A stretch of 64,000 nt of DNA, taken from the NCBI GenBank assembly GCA_002438845.1, contig DJRG01000029.1:62001-126000 (forward strand). The letters run 5' to 3'. Of this stretch, positions 24,906 to 32,611 are shown piece by piece. The notes below the pieces were generated by a model. That model made no database searches. It was not told the DNA's origin and saw only the letters and a program-made list of their open reading frames with translations. The translations under genes were made by a program, and so were the position numbers. Numbering within the stretch: the stretch's first letter is position 1; each line of letters opens with the position of its first letter. The DNA is from Bacteroidales bacterium UBA6366 (GTDB lineage: Bacteria > Bacteroidota > Bacteroidia > Bacteroidales > UBA932).

Positions 24906-25457
24906 TCACTTTGAATATATTCGCTCCAATTCCGATTTTGAGAATAGTTTGAAACGAGCCTGCCAATAAGCAGACTTCTCGGCATCGAACTCGCCACGGT
25001 CGATCTCCGATTCCTTGCCAGCCTTGTGCAGGATCGTAATATTTCCATCCCCCATGTGCTCCGCCCAAGTGAGTTCCGCAAAAGGGGAATCCTGCCTTTG
25101 ACCTATGTGATGGAGTTCATAAGGATCGCCGTTGGAATCCCGAGGCGGATACCCTTCGCCGATCAGATCAGCATTGTTATAGTCTTTCCACTTGCTCCAA
25201 TCCACCAGTTTGTTTTTCAACCATTCCTTACGGCAATTGAACGCCGACCAATCGATGTCAGACCTTATGAGCGCGGGCCTTCCCCCGACAACAGCCTCCC
25301 TCAAGCCCGCCTTAATATAAATCGCAGCCTCTTCCATCGAACTGATGTTTGACAGAATCCTGTCAGACCACCCGGTCCTCAACCGGATGGCTATTTTCTC
25401 CATTGATGACAACATATTCATTAATTCATCCTTGCCCGATAGACAATCATCTGGCAC
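24906..25457 (-). CDS. LHH/HNH-superfamily nuclease (toxin-type domain)
   Basis: 183 residues. The C-terminal part shows the LHH pattern of polymorphic-toxin nucleases: GYPPRDSNGDPYELHHIGQR with the His pair, then a second metal/catalytic region NITILHK and EIDRGEFDAEKSAYW. The N-terminal part (IKAGLREAVVGGRPALIRSDIDW) precedes the nuclease domain and could be a linker or targeting piece. There is no secretion signal and no recognisable toxin scaffold. It could be an orphan toxin cassette or a household HNH enzyme. The start may also be the ATG at 25418. It converges on the kinase gene, and no obvious immunity gene lies downstream on its strand. Confidence 0.7.
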   Translation of the reverse strand: MPDDCLSGKDELMNMLSSMEKIAIRLRTGWSDRILSNISSMEEAAIYIKAGLREAVVGGRPALIRSDIDWSAFNCRKEWLKNKLVDWSKWKDYNNADLIGEGYPPRDSNGDPYELHHIGQRQDSPFAELTWAEHMGDGNITILHKAGKESEIDRGEFDAEKSAYWQARFKLFSKSELERIYSK

Positions 25458-25914
25458 ATAACGCCTTACCTACAATCAAGATTGACTGTCCACCCAGATA
25501 TTGAAATTCTATTGCAAACATAATCATTTCGACAATTAATTCTTGGTTCATCATTGGTTCATAACAAGTCCATCATGGAACAACCAGGGAAACAAGGGGG
25601 CTTACCTATAAAAAACATAAATATTCATAAAAAACATAATCATACCCCCGGACATTTATTCTCATCAGCTGGATGTCCGGAGTTTTGGTTGTATTTTAGG
25701 AAGCGGCAAAAACATGTTTGCGCTTAGAAGCTGCTTTGATTGTTTATTTGATGATTATTCGGTTCAAAGAACATTTCAAACAACTCTAAAGAGCGTCTTA
25801 CTTAATTTGCCGCAATATAAGATCCTATGATGTGCGCCACAATCCTTACCAGAGACATCTGAAAGGACGGGATAAGCATCTATATTGTTTAACTAATTAA
25901 AAACTATTATCTTT
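25458..25914. other. 457-bp gene-free region before the Rpn nuclease gene
   Basis: No convincing reading frame on either strand. It is AT-rich with A-runs near 25605-25640. A hairpin CCGGACAT/ATGTCCGG (25648-25655 with 25673-25680) is followed by AGTTTTGG and could be a weak plus-strand terminator of an unseen small RNA. I see nothing else. Confidence 0.6.
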
Positions 25915-26904
25915 ATGGCCGTTAATGGATATGATGACCTGAGTGCCTACGGCTGGGGCCGTGCACTCTTGAAAGATGACGGATTCGGAGACGACGGTAA
26001 TGACGAGGCTTTGCCACGGTACATCGACCCGCTGAACGACTGGGGATTCAAGAGACTTTTCGGGACGGAGATGAACAAGGAGTTTCTTATCGCGTTCCTG
26101 ACGGAGATATTCCCGGACAAAAGAATCAAAGACATCTCCTATCTGCCGACAGAGCAGTTAGGGTTGGCCGCCGGGGACAGGAACGCAAGGTTCGATGTGA
26201 TGTGCAAGGGCGAAAGCGGGGAGAAGTTCATTGTCGAGGTGCAACTGGCTTATCAGAAGCATTTCAGGGAAAGGGCTTTGTACTATTCCGGAATGGTTCT
26301 GCACTCGCAGGGTATGAAAGGCAAGAAGTGGGACTACAACATCAAAGGAGTGTATTTCGTCGGGTTGCAGAATTTCTCTTTCGGCCCGGAAAGAGGCGGA
26401 GGGTTGATCCGGAGATATTCAGTGCGAGAAGACGAGAGCGGTGAACTGATGACGGACAAGTTGCGGTTCGTGTTCATCGAGATCGGGCGGTTCGACAAGA
26501 GCCCCGATGAACTCAAGACGAATCTTGACAAGTGGTTTTACGTGCTGAAAAACCTGCACCGTCTGCTGGAGCGCCCGGCGGCGTTGGTTGACCGGATATT
26601 CCGAAGATTCTTCGAAGCGGCGGAAGTCATATCCCTTACAAAGGATGAGAAGAAACAATATGTCAGCAATATGATCAACGAACGGGACACTTACAACCAG
26701 ATTGCCTACGCCAGAGAGTTCGGGCGAGAGGAAGGAATCAAGCAGGGATTGGAGCAGGGACGAGAACAAGGGTTGGAGCAAGGCAAAGCAGCCGAAAGGG
26801 AGGCCATAGCCTTGCGTATGATAGGTGCAAACACACCTATTGAGTTCATCATCCAATGTACCGGCCTTGACAAGGCCACTGTGGAAGCACTTGCCAAACA
26901 CTGA
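25915..26904 (+). CDS. Rpn-family PD-(D/E)XK nuclease (recombination-promoting nuclease / putative transposase family)
   Basis: 329 residues. Family markers are the N-terminal RYIDPLNDWGFKRLFG, then RFDVMCKGESGEKFIVEVQLAYQ, carrying the D-ExQ nuclease core near 97-112, and RALYYSGMVLHSQ. The C-terminal tail has the typical charged repeats GLEQGREQGLEQGK before a short helical end (TGLDKATVEALAK). Members are DNA endonucleases that raise recombination frequency; the older name transposase is misleading, and no terminal repeats are seen here. It sits alone at the left edge of the AT-rich cluster. Confidence 0.9.
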   Translation: MAVNGYDDLSAYGWGRALLKDDGFGDDGNDEALPRYIDPLNDWGFKRLFGTEMNKEFLIAFLTEIFPDKRIKDISYLPTEQLGLAAGDRNARFDVMCKGESGEKFIVEVQLAYQKHFRERALYYSGMVLHSQGMKGKKWDYNIKGVYFVGLQNFSFGPERGGGLIRRYSVREDESGELMTDKLRFVFIEIGRFDKSPDELKTNLDKWFYVLKNLHRLLERPAALVDRIFRRFFEAAEVISLTKDEKKQYVSNMINERDTYNQIAYAREFGREEGIKQGLEQGREQGLEQGKAAEREAIALRMIGANTPIEFIIQCTGLDKATVEALAKH

Positions 26905-27060
26905 AAAGAAGTGCCCAGGCAGTGTCCCATATTTTGTATAAATGCAAAATGAGTATTATCCTTAAATGAGGACTCTGTCTCCAAAGATATTGATAAATTG
27001 GTTAAAAACAATACCTCACGTCCTCCTCGGTTTATCGTCGGGACAGAGGCACTTGAGTAG

Positions 27061-27936
27061 TTACTTTAATTTTAAATTAGCTTCTTTAAACCGTGCCTTA
27101 TAGTTATAGCCAAAGCCTTTACAGCTCAAAAGGAATCGTGAGAAGCCATGAGAGTAATCCTTTAACGCATCCAAATACTTTTGAGCCGAACAATTGATTG
27201 TCCCCCTCGAATACCTTGAAATCGGTGCCGTCTGATTGAGAAAGCCAATCAACTCTTGGGCATTCGTGCCATTGAAAGGTCCTGCAAGTATTCTAATGGA
27301 AGATTCTATGTCTTTACGGATATCCTCTTCAGAACGGATAATATGATATTCTTTAGTAGTGTGATCACCGAGCAGATGAATAGAATACATTATTTTAACA
27401 AGAGCAAAAACTTGTTGATTCTGAAGATTAAACAGTTTCCCTTTATAGCCCAATTCCGGAGCTGCCTTCGTAAATAACTTAAGCAAACGACCTTGTTCTT
27501 CTTCAGTCAATAAATACCAAAAACGCTGTTGCTCATCATAAGGAAATCTGCTTACTATGTTAACAAGAGGTCTATGAGTCCTTGCCAAAGATGGAGAACT
27601 CCTTCCAAGTTCACTTAATCCCCAGTGATACCAAATTCGGTGATTATCAAATTTTTCTTTTGAGAAAAAAGGATCCTCCTTAACAAAATGCGGACGCTGC
27701 GCACCACTAACAGTCCAATCTGGCTCATCAAGAAAGCTTGACACCAAATAAAAAACATCAAGACACTTCACAAAGGGAAACACATCTTGCATATCCTGCA
27801 CATGATTCTCTGTTCCTTTTGCTGATAACGCATAAGGGAAGGATGCAGTAATTGCAAACAAAATAAGTGTTGCGATGTTACACTTCGCCTTTAATAGCAG
27901 ATTAGCAACAATTATTCTACTTTTATTTCTTTTCAT
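27061..27936 (-). CDS. Secreted protein of unknown function, AT-rich cluster gene 2
   Basis: About 291 residues from the ATG at 27936, which gives a signal peptide (charged start KRNKSR, hydrophobic IATLILFAITASFPYALS). The start overlaps the end of the preceding gene by 14 bp, so the two are translationally coupled. The mature protein is helical and has a KIMYSIHLLGDHTTKEYH segment whose H-L-L-G-D-H arrangement weakly recalls zinc-dependent S1/P1-type or phospholipase C-type enzymes. That is not enough to assign a function. A conserved-looking FDNHRIWYHWGLSELGRSSPSLARTHRPL stretch lies earlier in it. Base composition is much lower in GC than the neighbours, suggesting transfer together with 27923-30088. 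Confidence 0.75.
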   Translation of the reverse strand: MKRNKSRIIVANLLLKAKCNIATLILFAITASFPYALSAKGTENHVQDMQDVFPFVKCLDVFYLVSSFLDEPDWTVSGAQRPHFVKEDPFFSKEKFDNHRIWYHWGLSELGRSSPSLARTHRPLVNIVSRFPYDEQQRFWYLLTEEEQGRLLKLFTKAAPELGYKGKLFNLQNQQVFALVKIMYSIHLLGDHTTKEYHIIRSEEDIRKDIESSIRILAGPFNGTNAQELIGFLNQTAPISRYSRGTINCSAQKYLDALKDYSHGFSRFLLSCKGFGYNYKARFKEANLKLK

Positions 27937-30088
27937 CAGATACTGAGTCCTTGTTGAATTTATCTTTCGCCCACGAGCCAACTTGTGAAGCTTTATTTGA
28001 AATAACATCAACAGTATTTGATGTTCCATTTCTAACTTTATCGGCCACATCCGAAGCCATATTTGAGACACTATTCCATGCTTTCTTCATTATTCCATCT
28101 CGTTTTGGATCCAGCACAACCTGCGGCTCATTAAATCTAAGAATACCATTTTGTTCAATTGAAAATGGAATCCAACCAGAACTTTCCTTTTTATACGTAA
28201 GGACGGTATGAGAAAAGTCGTCAAAGTCAAGAACGAAATATTTCCCTTCTGTCTTCTCAAAACGGACCGGGACGAAACCCAATGGTAATTCGCCTTCATA
28301 TTCAACGTTATACATATACTCACTTCTTCGAGAAGAAACTACTGGCTCAACCATAGTAACAGTTTTATTAGGCATATAATACTGATCTAAAAATGAAAAA
28401 TGTAAATCGTTTACCCTCTCCTTCACCTTGGTGTGTTTACAGTTTACCTTAACCAGATTACCTGTCTCGTTCTTTTCACAAAAACTTACAATCTTTGAAC
28501 AGTCATTATTGTCTATTGTAAACACATCGGCCCCTTGAAATGTTCCTTTAGTAATTGCATTGTAATCCAGGCCCTTCTTCACAGAGTATCTCTTACCATA
28601 AATAACAGGTTCAAAAAAACAAAAAATGAGGTTTTCATTCCCCCTTCTCGCGAATACTGGAACTTTCTTTTTTAATTCTTCGAGAGTAAAACTATTTTCT
28701 GGTATAAGATTTTGTTGGACAATTGCTGTTTTAGCCCCCGATGATTCAACGGAATACGATATTAATCCACTAAAATCACACCTTCTTCTCGACATCACCT
28801 TAACATTTGGTCCATCATTAATTTGAAACATTTTACTCACATCATCAACCCAGTTCCCTTTGTTATTGGCTAGTATAAAAGGGACAAACGCATTCATTTC
28901 AATTGATGAACTTTGATTAACAGCAGCTATCACTTCTTTGTATATTTTAGGATATTTTTTGATATCATCAAGATACTGTGTTATTGTTGACAATATTTCC
29001 GCTTTATTGGAATACCGATTATCCAAGCCAACACGCAACAAATCAAACCCTTTTCCTTTCATCCCGAGTTTAGTAATATATATCAAAGCACATTGGAGCA
29101 ACGCTGCGCCATTATCTGGCAGATTTCGAAGAGCTGTATTTAGAAGTGCCTCTGTTTCCGCTCCCGATAGAGTCTTATCGAAAGTCAATTTAGTAAGGGC
29201 TACTATTCCTGACTTTTGATCATATCTGAAAATTGGCGTTTTCGCATATTCCCTTAAATATTTGTCAAGGTAAGGTAATGACATATTATAGTTAGCATCC
29301 CTACCATTTATATCATCACCAATATAAGCCATGCCTAAGTAATAGTAAAAGTCAGGAATCATCTTAAACAACTTTTCATTTTCCTTTAAAAGCCTAACTC
29401 TTTTGGCCGAATTGGGTTCACTGATTATTTCATTGAACTTGTTTGAAGTTTCTTCAGTTAATCTATCCCACTCACTTAGATAATGATACTTATCATATAA
29501 AGAAAAGAGAATCTTTAAAGCTTTGGATCGTAATGAGCTAATCTCATCCAATTCTTTTTTCTTTATCTCCCACATTGCCTGTATTTCCTCTATTTCGTTT
29601 TCACCTTTCGCAGATTGATAGTCAACAGCAGTCCTAGCCGCAGTCAAAATAGCCTGAAAAGCAATTTGCTGACCAGTCTTACCTCCTCCTGTAATCAACA
29701 TTGTCGGATTCAAAGCACTTGAAAGCGATTTCCACATCAAATTCCTACTCTTTATATCCTGGACCTGTTTAAGAATAGCTCTCTCCTGTTCAGTTATCTG
29801 AAGCCCATTGATAGCATCGAACAATGCTATCCTAAATTCCTGCAACTCATACTCTCCCCTAATATTCTCTATTTTCAAGTTGTTCAATATCTGACCTGAT
29901 TCATAATTAAGAGTAGCCATCGAATGATTGTTAACAATATTAGTCAACGAATTAACACAATAATTCATTTGCACGATGACGTTTTTCTGCGCAGAAGTTT
30001 GTCCGTAAACAATTTCGTAGGAGCAGCAGATTGAAATTGTCATAATAACCAAGATAACTGATTTAGTAATCAAGGTATGAATCAGCAT
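27923..30088 (-). CDS. Large secreted helical protein of unknown function, AT-rich cluster gene 1
   Basis: About 721 residues from the ATG at 30088 (an ATG at 30124 is also possible); 30088 starts a signal peptide (ITKSVILVIMTISICCSYEIVYGQ). The N-terminal third is helical, with a glycine-rich turn (ITGGGKTGQQIAF) that is not a true P-loop and a coiled-coil-like part (EIEEIQAMWEIKKKELDEIS). The middle has TPR-like helices (PDFYYYLGMAYIGDD and PDNGAALLQCALIYITKLG). A beta-rich region follows, and the last 50 residues look like a LEA/apolipoprotein-type amphipathic helix (NSVSNMASDVADKVRNG). It appears envelope-associated. Its AT-rich codon use and the paucity of GAATAT hexamers suggest recent acquisition. 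No named family. Confidence 0.75.
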   Translation of the reverse strand: MLIHTLITKSVILVIMTISICCSYEIVYGQTSAQKNVIVQMNYCVNSLTNIVNNHSMATLNYESGQILNNLKIENIRGEYELQEFRIALFDAINGLQITEQERAILKQVQDIKSRNLMWKSLSSALNPTMLITGGGKTGQQIAFQAILTAARTAVDYQSAKGENEIEEIQAMWEIKKKELDEISSLRSKALKILFSLYDKYHYLSEWDRLTEETSNKFNEIISEPNSAKRVRLLKENEKLFKMIPDFYYYLGMAYIGDDINGRDANYNMSLPYLDKYLREYAKTPIFRYDQKSGIVALTKLTFDKTLSGAETEALLNTALRNLPDNGAALLQCALIYITKLGMKGKGFDLLRVGLDNRYSNKAEILSTITQYLDDIKKYPKIYKEVIAAVNQSSSIEMNAFVPFILANNKGNWVDDVSKMFQINDGPNVKVMSRRRCDFSGLISYSVESSGAKTAIVQQNLIPENSFTLEELKKKVPVFARRGNENLIFCFFEPVIYGKRYSVKKGLDYNAITKGTFQGADVFTIDNNDCSKIVSFCEKNETGNLVKVNCKHTKVKERVNDLHFSFLDQYYMPNKTVTMVEPVVSSRRSEYMYNVEYEGELPLGFVPVRFEKTEGKYFVLDFDDFSHTVLTYKKESSGWIPFSIEQNGILRFNEPQVVLDPKRDGIMKKAWNSVSNMASDVADKVRNGTSNTVDVISNKASQVGSWAKDKFNKDSVSDEKK

Positions 30089-30242
30089 ATTTGCGGCTTG
30101 AATAATACGAAAAAAACAAGGCATTTTTACAGTGCTAAATTAAGATATAAACAAAGTAGTTTGACTATTGCCACGTCATTAATAAATAAACATCAACAAA
30201 GAAGAATATCAAATCCGACTTATTTGTACTTTATTCTCAACG

Positions 30243-30521
30243 TCATTTTATCGTTTGTTCCAACCAATGTATCACCGAGCATTTGTCCGTAGGAATATTG
30301 ATTTTAACACCGGTAGAATTATCCACTGTTATTTCCATTTCATCAACACCATCACGATACCCTTTTTCTATCAATGCCTCGGCCATTTCTTTTTGCTTCC
30401 GAACACTCTCTGAGTTTCTAGACAGAATAGCATTCCCTATTTTAAATATAAGATAAGGGAGTGGAAAGTATGACCTCACAAGATTCAATCCCGCTTCGGT
30501 TGTTAAATCAAATTTTTTCAT
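30243..30521 (-). CDS. Small cytoplasmic protein of unknown function, AT-rich cluster
   Basis: 92 residues without signal or membrane segment. A hydrophobic helix (YFPLPYLIFKIGNAILS) is followed by a charged helix (ESVRKQKEMAEALIEKGYRDG) and a beta-like end (DEMEITVDNSTGVKINIP). Acidic, compact and next to two secreted unknowns on the same strand, it could be an accessory or regulatory partner, but this is a guess. The gap to the next gene (154 bp) is too large for certain cotranscription. The start at 30521 is the only good ATG. Confidence 0.6.
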   Translation of the reverse strand: MKKFDLTTEAGLNLVRSYFPLPYLIFKIGNAILSRNSESVRKQKEMAEALIEKGYRDGVDEMEITVDNSTGVKINIPTDKCSVIHWLEQTIK

Positions 30522-30743
30522 GATAACAAGATTGTAAATGCAATATTAATATAAACTCAACTTTCTCAAGTATGCAATTACTTGCTGAAATTAATCTTTA
30601 TTTGACGGTGATTGCCCAGCATCATTAAATCATATTTTCTTATACAAAATTCCTCCTATCAGAAATACAAATAATACCAAACATTCATTTTCACGCTCTC
30701 GGACGAACAGAATAATCTGCGGGTAATAATCAAACGCATTATC

Positions 30744-30920
30744 CTACTCTCCAGTTATAGGGGTACGAAGCCTCTCAAGTAGGCCTTTCGGCCTACTTAC
30801 AACTCCGCAGCGGGGGCAGGGCATGGGCATGGTGCGGGCGGTGGCGTTGTCTTCGAGGTCGGGGGCTTCGAAGATGTGGCCGCAGTTGGGGCATCGGAAT
30901 TTGGTGGTACCACGTAACAT
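30744..30920 (-). CDS. 58-residue zinc-ribbon protein
   Basis: A short frame from the ATG at 30920 to a TAG at 30744. It encodes two CxxC knuckles, FRCPNCGHIF near 8-17 and PCPRCGVV near 34-41, separated by about 22 residues. This is the layout of a rubredoxin-like zinc ribbon. The stretch is GC-rich compared with the AT-rich DNA on its left, and so marks the right edge of that cluster. Such tiny ribbons often bind nucleic acid or act as metal chaperones; no specific function is claimed. Confidence 0.7.
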   Translation of the reverse strand: MLRGTTKFRCPNCGHIFEAPDLEDNATARTMPMPCPRCGVVSRPKGLLERLRTPITGE

Positions 30921-31331
30921 TATCGTCGTGTTTCTTTAGTCGTTTAACATTTGTCGGCAACCAACAACATCTGCGGATAACCCATCAGGATAGCATTGAC
31001 TGCTGTTTTCACGCTGCAAAACTAATGTTCTCCGATGCCAAAAAGCGGCAGGGCGGAACATCCGTTTGTAACGTTGCAAATATATTCAAAGTTTCGATGA
31101 TTGCTTGGTCCATTTCTGGTCCATTTTACGTGGATGAATAAAGCATGATTCTTCATTGTGTGCAAAATGGTGATTTTGGCACCCGAAACCAGCGGTTTAT
31201 AGTGTTTCGGGGGGCGTAATATGTAGGTATGCACCCCAGAAACATATAATGGCTTCTTCTGAATTTCAAACAAGACGGGAATTGGAAAATATTCATTATC
31301 TTTGACGTTGGACATTAACTGGATAGTAGTT
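30921..31331. other. Gene-free region upstream of the AAA-ATPase-like gene
   Basis: A 97-codon minus-strand frame (31022-31315) exists but has no recognisable protein features and covers the promoter of the next gene, so I treat it as chance. TATCTTTG at 31297-31304 is a plausible plus-strand -7 box for the gene at 31332. Nothing else is supported. Confidence 0.5.
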
Positions 31332-32501
31332 ATGGAGGCGAAAAGGATAAAGTATCCAATCGGAATTCAGACGTTTAGGAATATTGTCGAGGGAGGATAT
31401 CTCTACATCGACAAGACCGGGTTCGTGCACGACTTGGACGAGAATTACAAATATGTGTTCCTCAGCAGGCCACGGAGGTTCGGGAAGTCGCTGCTGTCAT
31501 CCACAATCCATAGTTACTTTGAGGGGGAGAAGGAACTGTTCAACGGGCTGAGGGCCGGGGAACTCAAGAAAGAGTGGACCAGGCACCCGGTGTTCCACTT
31601 TGACATGTCCACGGCGAAGCATTGCGACGAGGAGCAGCTGATCAGCGAGCTGAGCCTCAAACTTGTTCGCTATGAGGAGGTTTATGGGAAAGGTGAAAAC
31701 GAGGAAAAAATCAACCAGAGGTTTGAAGGACTTGTTCACAGGGCGGTGGAGCAGACGGGTGAAAAGGCTGTCATAATCATTGATGAATATGATGCCCCAC
31801 TGCTGGACGTGATGAACGACAAGGAGAGGCTTACGCCTATGCGGCAGATAATGAGGAACTTCTACAGCCCTATCAAGAGTCTGGATCCGTACCTTAGGTT
31901 CGTGTTCATCACGGGGATCAACAAGTTCGCGCAGCTCAGCATATTCAGTGAACTGAACAATCTGCAGAACATCTCAATGATGCCGAAATATTCCGCTATC
32001 TGCGGAATATCGAAGAGTGAGCTTGACAACGGAATGCGGGAGCCTGTCCAGATTTTGGCCGACAGACAGGGCGTTTCGTTCGAGGAGGCATGCGAGCTGC
32101 TGAAAGACAACTATGACGGGTATCATTTCAGCGAAGAGTCCGAGGACATCTACAACCCGTTCAGTCTGATGAAGGCACTGGCCGCTCAAAGAATCGGCAG
32201 CTATTGGTTTGAGAGTGGCACTCCGACTTTCCTCTTTGAACGCCTGAAGCAGAATCCGATTGACGAGACCACTTTGGACAGTATGCCGATGATTCCGGAA
32301 TCCGACTTCGATGTCTCGCCGGAAATCAGTGACAACGCCCTACCGATGCTCTACCAGACAGGCTATCTGACTATTAAGGAATATGACCGTGATCTGCATC
32401 TCTACACTTTGGGCTACCCGAACAAGGAGGTTAAGATCGGCTTCACGCAAGGACTGCTGGCACAATATAAGAACAGAAAAGACTTGTCAAGGTCGGAGTG
32501 A
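31332..32501 (+). CDS. AAA-ATPase-like/PD-(D/E)XK protein, C-terminal nuclease domain deleted
   Basis: 389 residues from the ATG at 31332, chosen because family members begin RIKYPIGIQTFRNIVEGGYLYIDKT. The ATPase-like N-terminal domain is complete: FLSRPRRFGKSLLSS (Walker A region, about 43-57), VIIIDEYDAPLLD (Walker B), and FVFITGINKFAQLSIFSELNNL. Relatives are about 510-530 residues and end with a PD-(D/E)XK nuclease domain. Here that domain is absent: the frame stops shortly after GLLAQYKN, and the normal family C-terminus appears in another frame at 32477-32554. An internal deletion has therefore removed the nuclease. A remaining ATPase-only role cannot be excluded. Confidence 0.85.
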   Translation: MEAKRIKYPIGIQTFRNIVEGGYLYIDKTGFVHDLDENYKYVFLSRPRRFGKSLLSSTIHSYFEGEKELFNGLRAGELKKEWTRHPVFHFDMSTAKHCDEEQLISELSLKLVRYEEVYGKGENEEKINQRFEGLVHRAVEQTGEKAVIIIDEYDAPLLDVMNDKERLTPMRQIMRNFYSPIKSLDPYLRFVFITGINKFAQLSIFSELNNLQNISMMPKYSAICGISKSELDNGMREPVQILADRQGVSFEEACELLKDNYDGYHFSEESEDIYNPFSLMKALAAQRIGSYWFESGTPTFLFERLKQNPIDETTLDSMPMIPESDFDVSPEISDNALPMLYQTGYLTIKEYDRDLHLYTLGYPNKEVKIGFTQGLLAQYKNRKDLSRSE

Positions 32502-32554
32502 ACATCTCCACCCAGACCCGCACGATCGACTCGTGGAAGATTGCCGAGGAATAA
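32477..32554 (+). pseudogene. Out-of-frame C-terminal remnant of the AAA-ATPase/nuclease gene
   Basis: Read in a different frame from the gene at 31332, this stretch encodes KRLVKVGVNIST followed by IDSWKIAEE and a stop. That is the characteristic end of the family. It shows that the original gene extended further and lost its middle by a deletion of about 100 codons or more plus a frame shift. Confidence 0.75.
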
Positions 32555-32611
32555 CAAACCGATGGAGACTCATACACAGTTGCCATCCGAAAGTCTACGA
32601 GTAATCTCTGA

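Noticed and set aside
25915..26904. Transposon carrying the Rpn gene
   Set aside because: The family is sometimes called putative transposase, but no terminal inverted repeats or target duplications are seen.
29680..29700. P-loop ATPase in the large AT-rich cluster gene
   Set aside because: ITGGGKTGQQ lacks the GKS/T ending in proper context, and the protein is secreted, so ATP binding is unlikely.
31022..31315. 97-codon minus-strand frame
   Set aside because: No recognisable features, and it covers the likely promoter of the gene at 31332.
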